Positions 1 to 14,280 of a stretch of DNA of 53,589 nt are shown one piece after another (the stretch's first letter is position 1; each line of letters begins with the position of its first letter). A program made the translations under genes and the position numbers. Source of the DNA: Chara braunii (lineage: Eukaryota; Streptophyta; Charophyceae; Charales; Characeae); assembly GCA_003427395.1 (NCBI GenBank), contig BFEA01000010.1:1380388-1433976 (forward strand). The letters are read 5' to 3'. Under the pieces are notes generated by a model. That model made no database searches, had not been told where the DNA came from, and saw only the letters and a program-made list of their open reading frames with translations.

Positions 1-110
1 TAAAACAAACAACTTTTGCATTGAGGGTATGTTCAAATTCGTAACCAATCTCGAGTTAAAAAAAAAAAAAAAAAAAAAAAAAGATTGTTTTTTATTAATT
101 TTGCGAAAAA
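1..110 (-). repeat. Truncated MITE core (copy G)
   Basis: The first 55 bases closely match the core of the complete MITE at 18,387-18,731 (same orientation, 18,541-18,596), including the stretch reading AACTTTTGCATTGAGGGTAT, followed by the same poly-A and AGATTGTTTTT. The element is cut by the window edge on the left. Its GTTCGG-rich terminus, present in the 18.4-kb copy, is not visible on the right, where poly-A/poly-T follows instead. Confidence 0.7.
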
Positions 111-200
111 AAAAAAAAAAAAAAAAAAAACTTCGTTGGCTATTTAATTTTTTTTTTTTTTTTATTCTCTCCTCTACCCCCCCCCCCCCCCCCTGAATTT

Positions 201-412
201 TTTTCTTTTTCTTTTTTTTTGACGGGGTGGGTCGCGGTTTACGCAGCCCCAATCCACTTCCGTTATACACATCTAGATGTGTATAAGAGACAGCCACTGA
301 TCCCAGTTCGCTGAGACAAGTCCGCCACGTATTCTCTTTTCTTTTCTTCTTTTTCTTTTTCTTTTTTTTTGACGGGGTGGGTCGCGGTTTACGCAGCCCC
401 AATCCACTTCCG
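201..412. repeat. 62-bp exact duplication flanking an adapter
   Basis: Bases 201-262 recur exactly at 351-412 (offset 150), including the T-rich lead-in and the GACGGGGTGGGTCGCGGTTT segment. The left copy ends precisely at the Tn5 adapter remnant (263-293). The arrangement looks like a chimeric read assembled into the contig rather than a biological tandem repeat. Confidence 0.85.
263..293. other. Tn5/Nextera mosaic-end junction (artefact)
   Basis: The segment contains the 19-base Tn5 mosaic end (AGATGTGTATAAGAGACAG) at 275-293, immediately preceded by 12 bases of its reverse complement (263-274). This head-to-head arrangement is the circularisation junction of Nextera mate-pair libraries. 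It is not genomic sequence and marks a misassembled start of the window. Confidence 0.95.
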
Positions 413-3400
413 AACCCCCCCCCATGCCCCCCCACTGACCGCCACACAGCCGTGCGGCCATGACCGTCCACGACCGCCTCCGTGGGAGATTCATAGCTTG
501 TCGCTCCGTCCGCTTGATTGGACCTGAAATCCAACTTGAGTGGGTGTTTCAACAACATCAAACGGGGCGACATGGTTGGATTGGTAGGACCTTTAACAAC
601 TATTTTTTTTTAAGGCGTACTTACACTATGACTTACATATTCCTAGACGGAATTGCGACCAAACACATCTAGGACAGGTCGTGATGAGGTGAGGTGCTTT
701 TCAGCTATTGCAAGTGTGAGTATGCTCTGATTTTCCCTTTGTTTTTTTTTTAATGACGACCCTCCTGGCCACCATATGGGGCTTGTAGACAAACCTGCCC
801 AGAATTATACACGTAGATCCGTTTCTAAGTCTGACGTCTGTGGTTGTGGCTGGGGCCAACAACCATGATGGCACCCCATTGTCATCAATAGGGCCACTAT
901 GGGCACCCTGCAGACGCAACACCCCCATGTTGGATCTTTCTGATCCTGGGGGTGGGGTCGGGAAAAAGGACACTAGCGCATGGGGAGTGAGCTGAAGGAA
1001 TAATGACGTGATTACCTTCATTCACATCGGTAGATATGATGGTTAGGGGTTTACCAATGAAAAAGGGAGGCATGGTCTGAATAAAACACTGAGTCCAACC
1101 TTCTCTTGACGTACCTGCGCTAGGAAAAATAGTCAAAATTTCATAACTTCCAGAATAATGGTCAAAAGAAATACAAGAAAACCTGTTTTGGAAATGAGAC
1201 AACGTCAGCTATCTCCTGAGAATTACGAGGTAACTAATTGAACTAACCCTGAATAGATAAAAACGAGGGAAGGGGGAATAGTCAAAGTCAGTCGCACAAG
1301 TGTGCGGTTGTGGTGAGACGACGTCACGCTGTCGATCTCACTAAAATCGAGGGTCCAAAGCCATCTCGAATTATTGCCCAAGGCCTGGAGTGTCGAGGAC
1401 TCACCCCACCACAACTATAAAAGAAGGCAATGCCCCAATAGTTGTCACACAAGGAGAACGTGTTGTTGGAATGGTCGCACACTGTAAGGCATTCGTGAGT
1501 TGCGGGATTACTTCGGGAGTGTTGTTGGGAGTCTACTTGAGAAGTTGTTGGAGCAAGGAGGAGGAGCTTGAGCCACCATAGCTACAAGGTGGGGGTACCC
1601 TGCGTCTACTTTGGGTTGGTACCGGACCTGCGACACATGAGTTAGGGACCAGTCCATTAGAGAGGGACCTCATCTCCGAGCTTAAGGGAGCGACATTTTT
1701 TTACCTAGCTTTGGCGAAGGGCTGGGTGTTAATATTTTTTGCACTTGGATGTGGCCGACGTGAGTGTGCGTGCTACCGGAGTAATGGAGCGATGAGGCTA
1801 TGTCCGCATGAGGAGGAGTGTTGTCATCCTTGTCGTATATGGGGGTCGACATAACCTTGTGGAGGTATCGTGGGACTGTCATTGGGCCTAGATTTGACGC
1901 CAAGGCGGTGCCTTTATTATTTTGGAGTAAGGATCTCGGTTTGCGGCTCCACAAGGTGGCGGCATCGCTCACCCACTTGTTGACGACTCACGACGGTGGC
2001 GTCATTTTTTTTTTTTAGGGGACGTCCACTAACCGGACGATATTCCAAGTGTACCATCCCGGTCCGAAGGAGGTGTCGAGTGTCTCGTGAACTCAAGACG
2101 AACAACAGGGCAAACTTGTAGCAGTCGTAAATTATTTTTTCTTATGGAGATAACGACATAAGTTTTTGACGTTCTGGTTCGTACCGACCCACAACACCAT
2201 TGGGACCATTGGGGTTGTGCCGCGTCGACGGTTCTATAAATCGGCATCAAATTTAAGTCGCTCAACGATGAAGGATTTATTTTGAAGTGCGTCGGTAACC
2301 GTCATTGCATTAGAGTCAGTGGGACCAGTTGGAACCGGTGGTTTCACTCGTCACTTGTAGGACTTGCCGAGGCCAACAAGGGTCGCTCAAGAATTATTGA
2401 GATTTTGGACACTTGTGATTTTTCGATCGGGACGTTTTGGGAGTTCGATTGGAGTTCAAGGTTTAACTTGGCTTTCTTGGGTAAGTCATCCGCATCAGCG
2501 ACACTTCACTTAAGGTCAGTGAATGACTCAGACCCCCTCACCCTCTCGTGAACCCACATTTTGCTTTGCCTAATTTTTTTCTTTAAATTTTCAGTTGAAA
2601 AGACGAGGTTTCATTGTGTGTGTTCAAACGTGAGAAAAAAATGTACTCTGACCTCGTGTGTAAGGACTTGCAACAAGTGTGACGTTTTATTTGTGCAAAA
2701 TTTTAAATGCTTTCTTGTTTTAATTCCTAAAATTCTTGGTCCATTGAGGGTCACGAGGGAAGAATATCGTCGTTGATTTGCTTTTCCTCAATCGGTTAGG
2801 CAATTCCCGCATTAGGAATTTAACGGTATGGGTCGTTCGTTATATTACTGTAAGGTGACCCTTGTCTATTACCCACGACAAAATTTGTTAGATGCGGTGA
2901 AACTGGTCGACGACACTATTTTATATTTACGATTTTTGCTTGACCTATCTAACACGTAGAGAATGACTCCGACAAGAATGCATCTAGCTGTCTCATCTGG
3001 CTCGAGTGGGTACCACGGAAGGATGGGCGGACTCTGGATCAAGCTTCCTGTTTCCTTAAGCATTTTGAGACTAAGTAACAATCGGATTCACCTCACGCTC
3101 GCGCTGCTCATGCCTCGACTGATAGTTCGGCACATGTCCGACATCGCCCTATTTATAGCCCAACCTCTCAAGTTTCTTATGTCGTTCGTTATTTTTAGGA
3201 CGACTGCAGGAGTTAGTCCGCTGTCGCCTCCATCGCTCATCGTGCCAAGCTCTTGGCTAAGGGAGTAAGTCGGTCAACCGAACCGATGGGGGTGTGGGTA
3301 GCGAACAACTCAAGTGCCGTAAGTGAAGCTCCCTCGTGGTCTTCCATCCGGCAGATGTCTACCCAATCGAGGTGGAGCTTAGGGAAGACCAAGGAACCAT

Positions 3401-5277
3401 TGAGGATCCGCCATAAATCTACGCATTTGTGAGTTCGGCCACGAAGTTGGTACTAAGCCTTGGCGTTTGTCCTCTCAGGAAGATGCAGTGGATTGACATC
3501 GGAGTCGTTTATGACACCATGAGTGAGACAATCCCATGCAAGTACGAGGACGAGATCGTGTGGTTGTCCCTGCGCATCATGCGAAACCACCACGCTCGGA
3601 AAGGACTATTTGTGTTCATCCGACACTCTGACCGTGTAGGTCCGTTTGATGTCAGGTTTCGTGTCCGAAAGAGATGCGGTGATGACACCCTCAAGCGGCA
3701 GGAAAAAGTTTGCCTAAATGCTTTCGTGTTTGATGACGATTTTCTTGTAGCGCAGGATGGCAGGAACTTAGCGCGATCAAACAATTCTTAGGTATCCCTT
3801 GATACGGGATATGATCGATGCAGATCGCATCGCCTGAATGGAGAGGATGTCGATGGTGTCCGATGGGGTACATATCTGCTCGATGCCTCATCTTCGTCGA
3901 AATCATCAACGGCGGATGCGGGTTTATTCTGGAGGCACGATCGAAGGTTCGACTGAATGTGATTTAGCGCTCGAACGAGTTTCAAGGACATACACTGTAC
4001 TTCCAACGCGCCTCCAACATACAGCTCATGTCTCAAGTCATTGTCGAAGTGATTTTCCGACCTTCTGGAGTGCGAACGATGTTCCTTTGGTTTCGAGATA
4101 CTTTCGCTTGACCCTTAGGCGACTAAGTATACATTTCTGGTTCATCTTTTTGACATTTGCGCCACGAATGACGGAGATCTACAGCACAAGCGATTTACAA
4201 CTTCGATGTCGAGGACGAGTGCGGAGGTTGGCGATCAACGAGGCGCTCATTAGGCAGCACGCTCAGTTGGATAGGCGCGTTTAGACAACTCGCATGCTTT
4301 ACAGTCACTAGTCGTCACCCTTTCGTTATAGGTCCCTCTTGATTGGACCATCGAGTGGATGGTAGCTGGATAAACCCCTATGATTGGACTATTAGGCTTC
4401 GCCTCGAGGGAATGGCCACAATAAAAGTTTTAGGTCACCTCAATGCTGCCGATCAAGAAAACGTGGTTAGCCGCTCCGATAATTATCATTCCCGCTCCAA
4501 CTTCGTGGGCGTCCTCATGAGGGGCAAAGGCGCACAAAGGTTTTCTCCTTTTTTTTGTAGATATCTAACTTGGTAGACACTCGTGGCTAGGCAAAAATTT
4601 CTACGGTAGATACGAAGTGCCATTGGATAAAAGGAAGTAACGAGAAAAAAATAAAGAAATGTATGGTTATATTGCTATGATACGTTGGTATTTTTTAAAT
4701 TTCATCAAGCAAGTTGCAATCTATGTAAATCGTGAATGTTAATTGTGTTAAGAAAGTGACCACCGCATCGATCCTATGCTCATCAATTGTGGGACATTCT
4801 TGAAAATGCTTCATCCCTCTTGTGTGATAATAAATCTCGAAGTATCATTTCTGTTGTCAGTTTTGTGATCCTTGCGAAGGACTACTGCTTTAGTCAACAT
4901 GAGAGATGTTCATCCTTAAGTGTTTGCATCTATGTGTTTGTTCCGACATCTGTATGTTTTGATTGCGACATCTATGTTTTCCTTTCCATGGAATGAGCCT
5001 TTATAAAGGGGCTGAAAACATTCAGAGTTCGTGATCGGCCCAACCAAGCCTAGCCGACCAATGCGGTTCGCGCTGTAAGAGATTAACATCCTATGGAACG
5101 AGCAACGGTCGGGAATCGATCGACAGTTATCTGTAAGTTACATGTTCTACGACGAACGAGCAAAAGACCCTTAGCTGGTCTACCTCTGCAACTGCATGTA
5201 AACGTTTCCGTACGTAGATCAGTAACTGGGTAGGGATACGCATCTGAGGATGGTGACAACTCCTCCGGGAAGAAGAG
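413..5277. other. No recognisable gene
   Basis: Both strands hold only short open frames without recognisable domains, codon pattern or neighbours. Composition is mixed and non-repetitive apart from short homopolymers. Small open frames at 3,429-3,791 and 3,838-4,284 overlap opposite-strand frames of similar length, as expected by chance. I see no RNA gene or terminal-repeat structure. Confidence 0.5.
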
Positions 5278-5489
5278 TTGTGTCTCGTGGGACCCTGACC
5301 TGTCGTATGATAACGTGAGATGTACGGCTGGCGCACTCGGTTAGAGCGGCAAACCCCATCCTTCACGTTAATGGACTTCGGGGAAAACATCCTGACTCTA
5401 AAAGTAAAAAATACAAACTCTTGTATGATGCAGTCGGGAGGTCCCCTTTGAGGCGACTCGAGGGGGCCGTTGCATCTGACAACGCACTG
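5278..5489 (+). repeat. Dispersed repeat, copy 1 (pair with 15.6 kb)
   Basis: This segment aligns along its length with 15,577-15,780. Shared blocks include AGATGTACrGCTGGCG followed by ACTCG...AGCGGCAA, GATGCAGTCGGGAGG/GACGCGGTCGGGAGG, and the closing ACAACGCA. Divergence is substantial and includes small indels, so the pair is old. No coding potential is shared convincingly. It may be part of an unidentified transposon. Confidence 0.65.
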
Positions 5490-8400
5490 TTACTGAATCA
5501 AACTTTTGTAAATTCAGTATCTACCTCGAACCACCTCTGCTTTCCAAAAGCAGAACCAATTATTAACATAAAGTATGCCGACAGATTCAACAACGTTACT
5601 CACAATTTTATTGTCGAAGTATTTTCTACCTTTGCTTCCTCTTTCTATGCGTACTTGGTTGTTACATTATTCCAAGGAACAAAATCTACAATCCGGATTT
5701 TTGTCATTTGTATAATAACTAAATCCTATTTTGTCCTCTACTTATCACTAAAGGAAAAGGCATCACAGAACTTCTGACACACTTTGAAGAAATATTTTCT
5801 CCTTAGGCTAGATAAATTAATCTGAGTCAATCTTCATAGTGTTAAACCTTTCTCTGTAACCTTATTCCCAAGCTTTGTTGATTTCCTTAGAGCCTTAATA
5901 ATCCTTCTTCCTTTTTTTCAATGCCTCATCATCATCTTTTTTTATTAAAACAGTTACCAGATTTTTTGTCACCCCTTTAAGCTTATATTTGTTTTTCGAC
6001 CCGGTAATTATTTTCCTAAAAAACGATTAGTGGTTGCAGACCTCAGCATCATTTTGCCACTCTTAGCAAATTCAACACCTTTTTTTTTAAAATTGATCTC
6101 CCATCATCATTCTTGAGCCGACCAAGTGCTTTCATCATTTTTGAAATTTGATTAATATCTATTGAAATTTTTCTTAAGCTACCCATTTACTTTTTTTTTC
6201 TATTTTGTCAACTATCTGCATAAAATTTTTCTTTTCGATTGATTAGCAGATAACTGGCGGCTAAGATGGTTTGCAACACAAACCATAAAGGTCTATTTTT
6301 ACGCAGTCTCTAGGTTATGTAGTACAATTCAGGAAGCTTTATTATGACTAAAAATTTTGATGGCTTCCAACCTGCGTAGAAATGAGGTATGGAGGATGCA
6401 ATCATGGTTCGATTATGGGACCATGATTCCTAGTTACTCAACCGAGCTAGTTCCAACCTTAATGGTCAGATTATCAATGAAGGCAGTTAGAAAAATGATT
6501 CCAACAATTTTACTCAGTTAATGCTTTGTACGTCTATCAATAATTAAATCATGAGTCTTCATGGTTCTTTGTGAAAGAATAATCATTTCGACTTCATAAT
6601 CTAGCATGATTGATGTAAACGGTAAGATTTACAGATCCCATGGTTGTGAGTCTTGACTGACAGTCTGAAAGTGATATTGACACTTGAATAGGGAATAACT
6701 TAGCGCCAAGGTAGTTCACCTCTACCTTTTTCTTTTCAACTCACCTCTTAAGTTATTTGCTTAGCTTAGGTATCAAAGTCATTATTTCTTTGAAGAATAG
6801 AGTAACTTCAGTCTCTTCCAGCATCTTAGTAATCACATCACCAATCACCACTCCTTCTAATTCACTTTAGAGAACAATTTTTTTTCCATTTTCTTGCGTC
6901 TTTTCTTGAGATATGGTGATCTGCTCTTGTTCACGAAAAATCTCATTTAGACTTTCTTCAACCTTTTTTATTTTATTTTCTTCAATCATCTGCGGAGACA
7001 TGTAAGTTTGAAGGTTCCTTACCTTACAGACTACAATCGTTAGGATCTATGAGAACCTCAAATAGTAAATCTCTCTCGAAAGTCGTCATATTAACGAAAT
7101 AAGTGAACCTCCTATAATGTCTCGTCATCTGAAGAGGGCTCTGAGATGACGATTTCTCTTCTAGTGGTGAGGAGTTGAGGAGACTTCACTAGAGAAGTCA
7201 TCCTCTAACGTGATAACTTCCTTAGGTAGATCCATTACTTTTAAAATAACTTCGGTCGTCGTACAAGTTCATCAAGTAACTTATCAATAAAACAATGAAC
7301 ATTTACATTTGATTTTCTCTTCTTTTTCTTTTTATTATTGTCCTCATGCTTAAGGGTTAGCAGTCTCATCCCTCCAGGATATCTTTGATCTAGTTTATTC
7401 CAAGAATTGTCACAAACATGGTCAATGACATTTTTTTTTTCTGTTCAATTTTTCGCATTCTCTTCCACGGTTTCACAATAGGTAGTAGTACGATTTTTTT
7501 TACCACAGTAATAGTTAGTGAAATTTTTCCTTGGTCGGTCTTCATATTTACCTATTTCTTTGTTGCCTTTTCAACCATTACCTCCATTCTTTCTGACTTT
7601 GAACGCATTCTCTTTCTCTTTCTCATCATCGTCATTCTCATCGTTGACATCTTCCACCTTTTCCTTTTTCTTTCCTTAAGTAGTGTGAGTTGTTGGCATA
7701 AAGTTTGTTATCACATTCTAAACCTAAACAATCCGTTTAGTAGTTGCATTACTTTGTTTATTCATCTCGTTTGTTGCCTCCCCGTCTTTGGTTTACGTAA
7801 CGATATCATAGAACGATCATTTCTTCTTGGAGAAAGTAGGCAAATTTAAAATTTCTCATTATTATCACAATCTCATCTCATCTGAGAGGATAAAGTTCGG
7901 ATCTTCTTCGCATCGTCTGCCTCTCACTTTCATTGAAATTAATCATAAATATGTGGCACATTTTAGCTTCATCAAGATAATGAGTTATTCTCGCTGTACG
8001 AATAAAGGTTTGAAAAAAAACATCTAAGTGTCATACTTAGCACTCTGGATATTAAAAAAGTTTTTCGTAGTCGTAAGAATAGAGTCTTTCTCATTTCTCT
8101 CTTACGTCTTGTTATATGGTTTCTCCGTCCGTCAACTCTTTGATAGTCAATCTTATCTCCGACTCATAATATGACAATATATGTTTAACTAGTGAACATC
8201 AATCCAACTATAATAGAGCTTTTAAACAGTTCATATCATCAAGGAAGTCATCAACCTGTGGACTCTTGAAGCATAAAGTTTTCTCATCTAGACGCTTTGC
8301 TCTGATAATGTCTCACCCACCTTTCACAGCTCCACTTTATCCACCAATTCCCTAATAACATTCACCAGGGTCTCTTCATGAGTTCTCATTGAAGAACTAC

Positions 8401-11400
8401 TTCTGATAGATAACTGATCTCGCTCGAATCAATGACAACTCTCGAGGCAACGTTTTTCATGCGGTCAAGAAAATATGCAAATACTCAAGCCCGTTCAAGC
8501 TAGAAAGGTTTCAATTTAAGATTCTCAAAGTTTTCTCAATCTTGATATTGTTTTATTATATCACAATTTCAAAGATGGGTTATTCAACTCAACCAAGCAT
8601 TATCTCTCATTAACTCCACAAATATCATAGATTAGCGTCAAAAGAAGCAAAACTCGTAAAGGATATAATCAGCAATCTCAAATCTGTATTCAAAAGTATC
8701 GAGGAACAAAGACTCACAGTTAAATCCTCTTTTGCTTTGACTACTACAACAATAGATTTCAGAAGAGACATTCATTATCTTTTGTCCTCGAAGCGATAAA
8801 ATAGTCAAAGAGTTAGAGAGTTTTTCGAATCGCCTCACTTTCACTCCCAAGTCGCTTTCATATGCAACTTTTCAAACCACTATTTTGTTTTTTATGAGGT
8901 TGATGTGAACTCCTTCAAGCATTCCAAATAATAAGTCCCTTTCTCTAACTCTGTTGGGGCATAAATTTCCACATCCAGACTACTAGTAATAAGAAACTTA
9001 ATCACTGGAACATTGAATATCATATTACCACTTCCTTAGATCTCATATCTCAAGATCATGAAAGAATTGTCACACTTAATCACCTTGTTCAACTAACCTT
9101 ACAATAGATGTTTTTGCCACTTACATTCGCCTTAAGAACTTTGTGACTTTTTTTCTTTCCAAACAAAATACACAATAATTCTTCAATTATATCGGAAAAG
9201 GCAAACTCCCTTTAAGGGTGGAGAAGGTATTCAACAAAAGGGCTTGACATAAGTATTCAAAGTGAAACTTTTTTTTTTTAATTCAAGTTTCATTCTCTCG
9301 TCTAACAGAATGTTGGCTTCTCGTTTTTAACATTTGTCATAATTATAACCCTCACCTTTTTTATGACACATAAATTTTGACGTCGTACTCATTAAGTTCA
9401 ATAAAATGGCAAGTTATGACATACAGATTATCGTGCTCTCATCCTTTCTAGCTTATTCAGAGAGTCTAACAGTTTCGTAGTGTCTACGTCCTTTAACCTC
9501 TTATATCCTCTTATATGTCGTAACCAAAAAATTACTAGTGAATTCATCAACGTTTTTGATACTTCAATACCTTCATAGCAAACTCAACTATGGTTGACCA
9601 ATTATACATTGAAAGTTTAACATCAGGTAGAGCAAGAATTAGAACCCCTCAAAGGAAGGGACATGATTAGACCAAATGAAATTATAATTTTATTTTTTTT
9701 TCCTCAAGTTTTTCCTTCTCCTTCATGACCACATCTTCATCAAAGCCTTAACATCTTCCATAAGTTAGTTCCACATTTCTTTCTTTGAGAACATGTGTCC
9801 TAACATCATACTCATCGAAGTAATTGAAATAACAAGTCATAATATATAACCGTTTACCTTCCCATCCGCTTTCAATCATGTCATATTTATACGGGAATAC
9901 TTCTTTAATACTTCCCATCATACGGGAATACTTCTTTATTGCTCAGTTAGTTCAAAAAATTCAACAATTCCTCTACCTTTTCCTTGCCCGGATTTGAACC
10001 TTTTCCCAAACTCTAACCTTGGTTGTTTAATTTCCTCTACACACACGTCTCTCGTCTCATGATAATGTATTTAATTTTTCTCACTTATTAATGATAGAAA
10101 ACTAGTGACTCTCATCACAATAATTATTAGGAATATGAGGAATATTCACCAAATCATAGGTCACTAACATTAAACTTCATTCCACTTTCTTCCTTAGTCT
10201 AGTTAGTTTTTCCTTCTCGTCATAGATAAGTTGAATGACAATTTTCCATAATCAATTAAAATATATCATTCCAATAAATGAACCAATACCACACAGATAG
10301 TTACATTATGAAAGCAGTAAGTTGAACAATGTTTGTATTGATATGAAAATATACCTTACGGTCCCTTAGTGGTGAATTTAAAAATTTCATTCAATGCATC
10401 TTTGACCGACATTTCAGATAGAGAAGTTCATGATTTTTCAACCTTCTTTTTTAACTCTAAAAAATACCAATGCCTCTTGAGACATACTTTTGACTAGGTC
10501 TGATCCTCTCCATCAATCAGTGTCAATCTCCTTATCCATTCCAGGATAACTCCTCACTAACGAAGAGATAAGACAAAGTTAGTGACTACAATTTTCAGGA
10601 GAATCAACTGAGGATTAAGAGATTGTCACCAACTCTCATGTCCTAATAAAAACTCAAAGACTTTTGTTGACCCAAACTCGTTCCGAATTAAAAACATTTT
10701 CATCTCTCCGGCAACGGCGTTATGTTTATCGCACTGTATCTGAATTTATGAAACACATAATCGGTATATGTAATTGACTACATTTAAGTATGACCATGAA
10801 ATTCTCATTTGCATTAATTATGACCAAATAGTCTGAAATATAGTTTGAAACACAGTACCATACGAGGACATAGCATATACAAGTTTTTGAAAGAAATTAT
10901 CACAATGATCTCTTTTGATAACTACCCCGTCAAAATACACAAAAATTATATTAATTTAATCATTAAAAAAAAATTGTTACGTTTATTCATAGAAATAAAA
11001 AATCATTTTATTTTTTTTACAATCAGACCTCTGTCGGCGATCGGAAAATCAACAGGCTGTGACGCATGATTTTTATAAAATTTGTAATGAATAAATAAAT
11101 AATGCAAATCCCTTCTTGTTCTGTGCGTTCGGCTTCCAGCGAAACCCTTCAATTGCGATTTTTGTCGGATCCTTGTCTTAGGAACCTTCAATTAAATGGT
11201 TTGGAATAACAATAATTATGCAAATAATAAAGTTAAAATTGAATTATCATATGTATATCAAGTTTCCAAAAGGAATTTCAGAACTGTGATATGATCAGCA
11301 GAGAGCATAGCATCAATCAATGTGAACGAAGATCAATCATAACACGCAAACTTCAGACAAAAACAAGATGAATGAGAGAAGGTGATAACTCGTAACAATC

Positions 11401-13840
11401 TTATAGAGTACAAATGAAAAAATATAACCAACATTCGTCAAAAGTCATCACTCATCCCTCTGAAGTCTCATCCTTAGTCTCTCATTTCACCATTCATCTC
11501 AAACACTTTAAGCCATGTCTATATACTTCCCAAGATTGTGGTATAGAGATAGAGTCACATAAAGCCCATGAGTTCCAAATAAAACCATCCAAGGTCAATA
11601 ATCCAAAAGTCGAGCATAACAAATAACTCTTCCTATAAGGTAGAAAGATATGGTATGGAGAAAAACACTCGCCGAAGATGGTCAAACCCAAAGGGTTCGG
11701 TTACTGCCTCATAATCAAATATCTGCTTGAGAAAACTACCACTTTGCCAAGTCCACAAGGTCTCCACAACAAAAATCAGCACAACTGCTGAATGGGATAA
11801 GAGGCATTGGATATTTGCATACTTCTTAGGATTAAAAATGTAGATTAATTTCTCATTCTCTGACAGCCAGTTGAATGTCCGTCCATCAAGGTGAACTGCT
11901 GCAACCATCAACATCGAGTCAAATGAACTGCTGCAACCATCAACATCGAGTCAAAACATGCATGACCCTTCTTTCCTCTCTTAATGTAAGGCCTCAAATC
12001 ATACACTGACGTCTAGCCAAACTTCGTGAGAACAATACAGATAGTAAGGTCCTCCTCTTTAAAACTAATGGTACTGATATAGAGATATGGCGCAACCTCC
12101 TTGGAAGCAATCTGGTGTCAGCCGGTGTCGACCGGCTATAGCCTACCGTCTCCCTTTACTTCCCCCTGAGAGGACGATAACTAAGGACTAAAATTCAATT
12201 TTTCAGTGTGTTCAGCCTGATTGAGGTTCGTGATTGCAATCGGGGACATGAAAATTATTATTCAAAGACAAAATCACAGAATATCCGTATTTTGGCATGA
12301 CGAAGATGAGACACGTAGCTAAAAGGGGATGCTCAATGACTCAGTGAAATGTTGTTAGAGAATTGAAGGGAAACGAGAAAAAAAGTAATTGGGCATCACT
12401 CTCGTTCGATTGGGAAAAAGGGTTATGCTTGTATGTGCGTGTGTGGTCGCGAACGAAAGTGGACCGAGGAAAAAAGTTACGCCAGAGACTTCAACAAAGA
12501 AAGGTGGAAAGACTGCTATGAAAGGGGAAGCAGGGAATATCAGTATTTGGACGGAGGTTGCGGTGGAACGATTGACGAAGCTTCCAAATTGGCTTATCTT
12601 AATTGTTTTTTCTTGTATTTAGTTACGATACTTTATACTTTTCTTATAAGAGTTTGCTTCATGAATAATTACAAACCCCTTTAATCCGTCGTTAATTTTT
12701 TCATTGTTGTCTTTTCGCTTCACACATTGATAATCAATTTATGCTGTGGAAAAGAGATTTTTCACCTTGTATCTAGATGATTGAATTTGCATCAATAAGA
12801 ATCATTAATTATTTTCAAAAAAAATATTTTGCGAACTAGACCGTTAGTGGGGTTAGACTCGTTTGCGGTAATAAGTGTGAAATGAAGAAGGCTAAGGCTG
12901 GTTCGGAAATCAGAGGAAAATACTCGAGGCCTGGGGTAGCTTCAGTACCAGGCCACTACGAGTTCCAGATAGCATGGCCTGTTTCGTCGCACTCACGCCT
13001 GTTCGGAGGACGAAGTAGGCTCGGGCATTGGATCGGGACTGGGCCCGGTACCATGACGCTGCAATCTTCTCGACATCTCACTCGACTCTTGGTGGTACCG
13101 ATAGGCTGGAGGCTGCTGCTGCTGGGCCCAGCAAAGTACTTAAGCTGGACTGAGCCCGTTCTTGGGGGATCCCCGGGAGGAGTACAGGAGGGATGGGCGC
13201 ACGGGAGGGTATGGTCCGTAGATGCATCAGTTCCATGAGGGTAGAGTGACGCACGTGTGTGCCTGCGAACGGGGACGTTGCGCATCGAAGGGGTATGATC
13301 CCTGTGCGCACGGAAGGGCCAATCAAGGATGCTCCCTCTCCGAGACGATACATGCGTACGAATCATCAAAACATGCTTCGAATCAGACAGTGATCCGTAC
13401 CCACTCACGAAGAGAAGTAGAAGGGGGGAGGAAAGAAAAATCGAGTCGGGAGAGAGCGGAACCGCGCGGGGCAAAGAGCTACGTGACAGTGCAGGAGCAA
13501 TCCGAGCTCATGTGGGAAGCTCAATCAGTTGCGCGCGTGACAAAAAGTCGTAGATAGGCTTGCGCGAGTGCAGATCCGCTGGGCCGTCAATGGGAGTTTG
13601 TATTAGGACGCAATCACAGGCAGGTGCGTCTGGTTGCCTGGTCGTATTAGGACGCAATCACGGGTAGGTGCATTTTGTGGCCAGGTCGTGATCACAATCA
13701 CAATCATTCGAGTGTTCGACAACGCAGAATGATGTTGGCAGATATGATCGTTGTGGGAGCGAAGACGCCTAAGTGAGCGAGAATGCACATGAACGAGGAC
13801 TGGAAGAAAGGAGAGAAAAAGAGGAAGCCGAAGAGGAACG
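5490..13840. other. AT-rich region without recognisable genes
   Basis: About 8.3 kb, strongly AT-rich from 5.5 to 11.3 kb and CT-skewed in places. Open frames (for example 7,418-7,849, which is Phe/Ile/Ser-rich) reflect T-rich composition. A minus-strand frame at 11,633-11,914 reads more like protein (WLSENEKLIYIFNPKKYA) but matches no family I know. A 33-bp near-perfect tandem duplication lies at about 11,892-11,957. From 12.9 to 13.56 kb the DNA becomes GC-rich with overlapping frames on both strands, none identifiable. Confidence 0.5.

Positions 13841-13896
<56 letters not shown>
13841..13896. repeat. (GA)n microsatellite
   Basis: Uninterrupted GA dinucleotides broken by a single AA step near 13,864. 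They create spurious Leu-Ser-rich frames on the minus strand. Confidence 0.95.
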
Positions 13897-13899
<3 letters not shown>

Positions 13900-13960
13900 G
13901 TTCGATTCGGAGCTGGTGCGGTCAAGGGGAAATTGACTAATTGAGACAAAGCATTGTCGT

Positions 13961-14239
13961 GGTCCCAACGGATGTTGACGCAATGCAAGTTTTGCCCAGT
14001 GCTCTGAATGTCAATGTGAAGAGATTCAATCAAGCGCAGGTAAACGGCGGGAATAATGACGTCTCCTATGAGTTAGCCAAATTCCACGCCATCTACTTAG
14101 TTAGGCACGTGCACGATCAAGCGGATCCAACAAAGCCTTGCAATGGTCCCAACGGATGTGGACGCAATGTGATATGCTCAGTGCTCAGAATGTCAATGTG
14201 AACAAATTCAATCACGCGCGAATAAACGATGGGAGTAAC
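13961..14239 (+). repeat. Two ~95-bp repeats, 184-bp period
   Basis: The block beginning GGTCCCAACGGATGTTGACG at 13,961 recurs at 14,145 with about 80% identity across CAGTGCTCnGAATGTCAATGTGAA. The intervening ~90 bp is not duplicated. The pair lies immediately upstream of the 117-bp array. Confidence 0.75.
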
Positions 14240-14280
14240 AGTGGCTCTAGTACCAAATGCTTCGTCATCTAATTAGTGTC

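Noticed and set aside
7418-7849. Membrane protein with Phe/Ile/Leu-rich segments
   Set aside because: The T-rich composition alone gives hydrophobic codons, and no conserved motif or neighbouring gene supports it.
11633-11914. Minus-strand protein fragment (WLSENEKLIYIFNPKKYANI)
   Set aside because: It reads plausibly but I could not tie it to any family, and the flanking frames are closed. Left as unassigned.
12119-12136. Inverted repeat AGCCGGTGTCGACCGGCT as an operator
   Set aside because: A single short palindrome with no adjacent gene, expected by chance in a window of this size.
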